A stretch of 32,679 bases of DNA from the NCBI GenBank assembly GCA_035477595.1, contig DATIKM010000116.1, positions 1 through 32,679 on the forward strand, read 5' to 3'. This DNA comes from DATIKM01 sp035477595 (GTDB lineage Bacteria; Armatimonadota; Chthonomonadetes; Chthonomonadales; CAJBBX01). This document shows positions 30,109 through 32,679 of the stretch, one piece after another; positions within the stretch are counted from its first letter, which is position 1; every line of letters starts with the position of its first letter. The notes under the pieces are model-generated. The model did not search any database. It worked only from the letters and a program-made list of their open reading frames with translations, and was not told the DNA's origin. Both the position numbers and the translations under genes were made by a program.

Positions 30109-32679
30109 TGCTTGCCCTCGCGCAGCGCCACGATCTCGGCCCGCCCGATGTCACCCGGGAGCCTCACCCAGTCGCCGTCCACGTCGTTCCACTGCCTCCC
30201 GTTCACCATCACGGCCCCCACCGGCCCGCCGCGGCCGTCGCGGAAGCGCACCCGGATGCGTTCGGGCGGGTTGCGGCGCGGTCCGTCCAACCTAAGGGTA
30301 ACGCGGTCCCGCACACCTTCGTAGATGGCGCTCATCGGCCCGAAGTGGGTGGCGGCGCGCTCCAGGCCGCACCGCTTCCCCTCCGCCAGCCAGCCGGCCG
30401 GCACGGCCTGGCCTACGAGCAGATCGTCACCGCTCTCCCGGACGAGGATCTGGCGCAGCCAGCCGGCAGCGTTCGCCTCGTCGGACGACTTGTAGTGGTC
30501 CCCGAAGTAGTCGCCCATCCGCGGGAGAGCGTGTTCGGTGATCATCCGCACATCGGGGAAGAGGCCCACGGCGATGGCGTTGAAGAGCGCCCGCAGAGCG
30601 TGCTTGGGCTCGTCGCGCTGCAGGTAGGGCTCCACGCCCAGGAGCAGGCACGACTGCATCGACATGCCGCCTCGCCCGAACCAGTGCCGCTCGAAGTCCG
30701 GCAGCACGTAGCCGTACTGGTTCGAGAGGTAGAGGTTGTCCTCGTAGTCCTTCACGATCCATTCGGAGAGCGGGCTACGCGGGTCGAGCACGCCCGCGAT
30801 GAGCAGGTGCAGCGCCCCCTCGAGGGTCTCGCAGATCCAGCCGAAGGACCGCCCGCGCCGGTACACGACGCTGGGCGCTTTCGGCACCCATGTGCCATCC
30901 CGGAGCCTCACGACGGGCGTGCGCCGGCTGGCCTCCCCGAAGGCCCTCAGGATGGCGTCGCGGTAGTCCTCTGCCTCTCGCCTCAGCCGCGCCGCCTCGG
31001 GGAAGCCGACCCGGGCAAGCGCCCACGCGGCCGTGTCGAGGCCCCGCCACGTGTAGCAGTTGGTCGAGAGCCAGGGCCACCAGTCGCCGATGTCCTCCAG
31101 GCTGCCCGCGGGCAGCAGGCCGCGCGCCAGGTCCTTCCGGCTGGCGGTGCGCGCCCGCTCGCCGACGATCCACTGCGCGCCCTTCAGGATGCCCGGCGCG
31201 GCATGGCGGAGCCACGCGTCGTCGCGCGTGAAGCGGTAGTGTTCCCCCAGGCACCACAGGATCCAGCCGTGGTGCTGGTTATAGCCGCCATGCTCATAGC
31301 CTCCGGCACCGTAGAGGATGCCCTCCTTCGTCGAGAAGTCGCCGGGCAGCTCCACGGTCCCCTGGTAGTGCAGCCACGCCTCCAGGCACTCCCGCGCATC
31401 GGCGTGCAGGCCGCGGCGGTCCAGATCGGTCACCATCATGCACGACTCGTTGCCGTAGGCGCCGTAGTGGAAGGACCCAACGCGCGCGAAGCGCCGGCCG
31501 CTCACTGGCTCCCGCTCGCAGTTGATCAGCAGATGCGCGGCGTGGGCGCGGTGGAAGCCCGTCAGGTCGTCCTCCGGGGTGATGAGCCGCATGCCCTCGC
31601 CGGTGCGGCGCGCCCAGTAGCCCGTTACCCCCTCGCGTTCGCGCTCGAAGTCCAGCGCCGCGAGGAGGTCGCGCTCCTCTCCCGCCCGGAGCGGGACGTA
31701 CGGCAGCTTCACCACCACTTCGGCGGACTCCCCGGCGGCGAGCGTCCAGCGCCACGTGAGCGAGCCGTCCGGAGCGACTGCCGGCGAGACGCCTGCCACG
31801 GCCTGCCCCAACACCGCGTCGCCCGCCAGCAGCGCGCCGGAGGGGTCGGGCCTCGCCCCTGCGTCTGCGTCACCGCGGCGCAGGGCGAGCGTGAGCGCCG
31901 CTTCACGCTGGGGCCCGCCCGGGTTGCGCACGGTCAGGCGCGCCATGCAGACCGCGAAGTCGTCGCCCGCCGGTGGCGGATCGCTCGCCCGGACGCCCTG
32001 CAGGCGCGTCACGAACGCGGTCTGCTCGTAGTGCAGCAAGTCGCGCTCCCACTCGCTGGTGACCACGGGCAGCGCGCCGTCGGCCAGGCCGCGCATCACG
32101 GGGTGCTCGGGCAGCCCGAACGTTGCCGAGAAGGGCTCGCGATCCGGAATGCGGTCCGTATCGCGCCCGGGGTTGGCGAAGAGGAACGGGGTCCCGTACC
32201 GCCAGGTGAGGGAGCCGCCCGGGTCGAGCCGGAAGCGCTGCCGGCCGCCGTCGAGGCCCAGGGGGACGTAGATATCGCGCTTCTTCGCCGGCATGCCGCG
32301 CCATGCCGACTTCCACGTCTGCTCCGGCATCTCCGCGATGCGCGCGTGGAGTGTCCGCGCGCCGGAGGCGCGCCGCGCCGCCTCGACCTGTGCGAAGCTG
32401 CGCGCGTCGCCTGCCGGCAGCACTGCGGCGCCGAAATGGGGCACGAGGACTGGTTCGCGCAGCGCGTCGTCGACCCGGAAGCTGATGGCGTCGCGGCCGC
32501 GCTGGAGCGTCACGATGGTGCAGTCGAACGTGCTCGGGTCGGCGTTCCCGGCCGCGAGCACCTGGAGCCGGTGGGCGCGCTGATCCTCCGCCTCCAGCGC
32601 CTGCACGAAGCCGTTGAACGCATCGGCGCGAACGCGGGACCGCGGCGCGATGCGCCACACGATGCGCAGCCCGCGCTCT
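30105..32679 (-). CDS. Six-hairpin glycosidase-like protein, 5' end outside window
   Basis: The frame is open to the right edge (reading ERGLRIVWRIAPRSR at the border), so the true start is missing; 858 residues are visible. The N-terminal ~400 residues are beta-rich (TIVTLQRGRDAISFRVDD, LTWRYGTPFLFANPG). From about 400 onward an (alpha/alpha)6-barrel appears: VGSFHYGAYGNESCMMVTDL, GGYNQHHGWILWCLGEHY, WWPWLSTNCYTWRGLDTA and YGYVLPDFERHWFGRGG. A small beta domain closes the protein (IRVRFRDGRGGPVGAVMVNG). This order resembles alpha-L-rhamnosidase-type and related six-hairpin glycosidases, but I cannot assign a GH family or identify the catalytic acids with confidence. It is coupled by GTGA to the URO-D-like gene. 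Confidence 0.68.
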   Translation of the reverse strand, partial: ERGLRIVWRIAPRSRVRADAFNGFVQALEAEDQRAHRLQVLAAGNADPSTFDCTIVTLQRGRDAISFRVDDALREPVLVPHFGAAVLPAGDARSFAQVEAARRASGARTLHARIAEMPEQTWKSAWRGMPAKKRDIYVPLGLDGGRQRFRLDPGGSLTWRYGTPFLFANPGRDTDRIPDREPFSATFGLPEHPVMRGLADGALPVVTSEWERDLLHYEQTAFVTRLQGVRASDPPPAGDDFAVCMARLTVRNPGGPQREAALTLALRRGDADAGARPDPSGALLAGDAVLGQAVAGVSPAVAPDGSLTWRWTLAAGESAEVVVKLPYVPLRAGEERDLLAALDFEREREGVTGYWARRTGEGMRLITPEDDLTGFHRAHAAHLLINCEREPVSGRRFARVGSFHYGAYGNESCMMVTDLDRRGLHADARECLEAWLHYQGTVELPGDFSTKEGILYGAGGYEHGGYNQHHGWILWCLGEHYRFTRDDAWLRHAAPGILKGAQWIVGERARTASRKDLARGLLPAGSLEDIGDWWPWLSTNCYTWRGLDTAAWALARVGFPEAARLRREAEDYRDAILRAFGEASRRTPVVRLRDGTWVPKAPSVVYRRGRSFGWICETLEGALHLLIAGVLDPRSPLSEWIVKDYEDNLYLSNQYGYVLPDFERHWFGRGGMSMQSCLLLGVEPYLQRDEPKHALRALFNAIAVGLFPDVRMITEHALPRMGDYFGDHYKSSDEANAAGWLRQILVRESGDDLLVGQAVPAGWLAEGKRCGLERAATHFGPMSAIYEGVRDRVTLRLDGPRRNPPERIRVRFRDGRGGPVGAVMVNGRQWNDVDGDWVRLPGDIGRAEIVALREGKQ

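Noticed and set aside
1..32679. CRISPR arrays, tRNA or rRNA genes, phage structural genes, toxin-antitoxin pairs
   Set aside because: No evenly spaced repeats, no T-loop-like GTTCRANYC stretch in a cloverleaf context, and no gene of these kinds was seen on either strand.

Overview
This window is about 32.7 kb of high-GC chromosomal DNA from a free-living, diderm, probably aerobic or facultative bacterium rich in carbohydrate-active genes. Several features point most strongly to Armatimonadota, with Planctomycetota as the alternative: the tail of a prepilin-like 'H-X-DG' protein, Tat-exported Gfo/Idh oxidoreductase and parallel beta-helix proteins, DTE-type sugar isomerase, GH127, uroporphyrinogen-decarboxylase-like proteins beside glycosidases, and an LptD-like outer-membrane protein. 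This placement is inference from gene content; no marker gene in the window settles it.

Layout. (i) 1-9469, plus strand: tail of a pseudopilin-like gene and its strong terminator, then mfd, then pyruvate dehydrogenase-type E1alpha, E1beta and E2 (pdhA-pdhB-pdhC, no E3), then uvrB with its own extended -10 promoter. Two nucleotide-excision-repair genes therefore flank a central-carbon operon. (ii) 9495-13538, minus strand: a compact LptD-like protein, a DTE-family sugar isomerase and a Tat-exported Gfo/Idh/MocA oxidoreductase. (iii) 14205-15557, plus strand: a Tat-exported right-handed beta-helix protein. (iv) 15558-19001: a gene graveyard. It holds a nuoE relic (in-frame stop, lost cluster cysteine) joined to an open nuoF/hydB-like gene with an unusual Glu-to-Gly change in the nucleotide-binding GEET motif, a C-terminal relic of an IS1182-like transposase, and a uroporphyrinogen-decarboxylase-family pseudogene with ATA in place of ATG, one frameshift and two amber codons. 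(v) 18998-24532, minus strand: an RNase-H-fold exonuclease, an in-frame chimera of a sugar ABC permease N-terminus with a LacI-like C-terminus, a GH127 beta-L-arabinofuranosidase-like enzyme, a GH2-type TIM-barrel glycosidase, a 75-residue ORF that may be a truncated esterase, and a small membrane protein. (vi) 24699-28795, minus strand: an operon-like run nfeD - slipin - zinc-ribbon membrane protein - transaldolase behind a good sigma70-type promoter. (vii) 28858 to the window end, minus strand: a uroporphyrinogen-decarboxylase-superfamily protein translationally coupled (GTGA overlap) to a large six-hairpin glycosidase-like protein whose 5' end lies outside the window.

How the genes fit together. 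The right half reads as a plant-polysaccharide locus: glycosidases release L-arabinose and related sugars, transaldolase and the sugar isomerase feed them into central metabolism, and the PDH genes lie downstream in that flow. The transport and regulation part of this locus has been lost by deletion (the permease-LacI chimera), and a nearby redox module (nuoE/nuoF) is decaying or being repurposed. No complete new defence or mobile system was found. The observations most worth following are the nuoE/nuoF state, the permease-LacI chimera, and the glycosidase/URO-D-like coupled pair.
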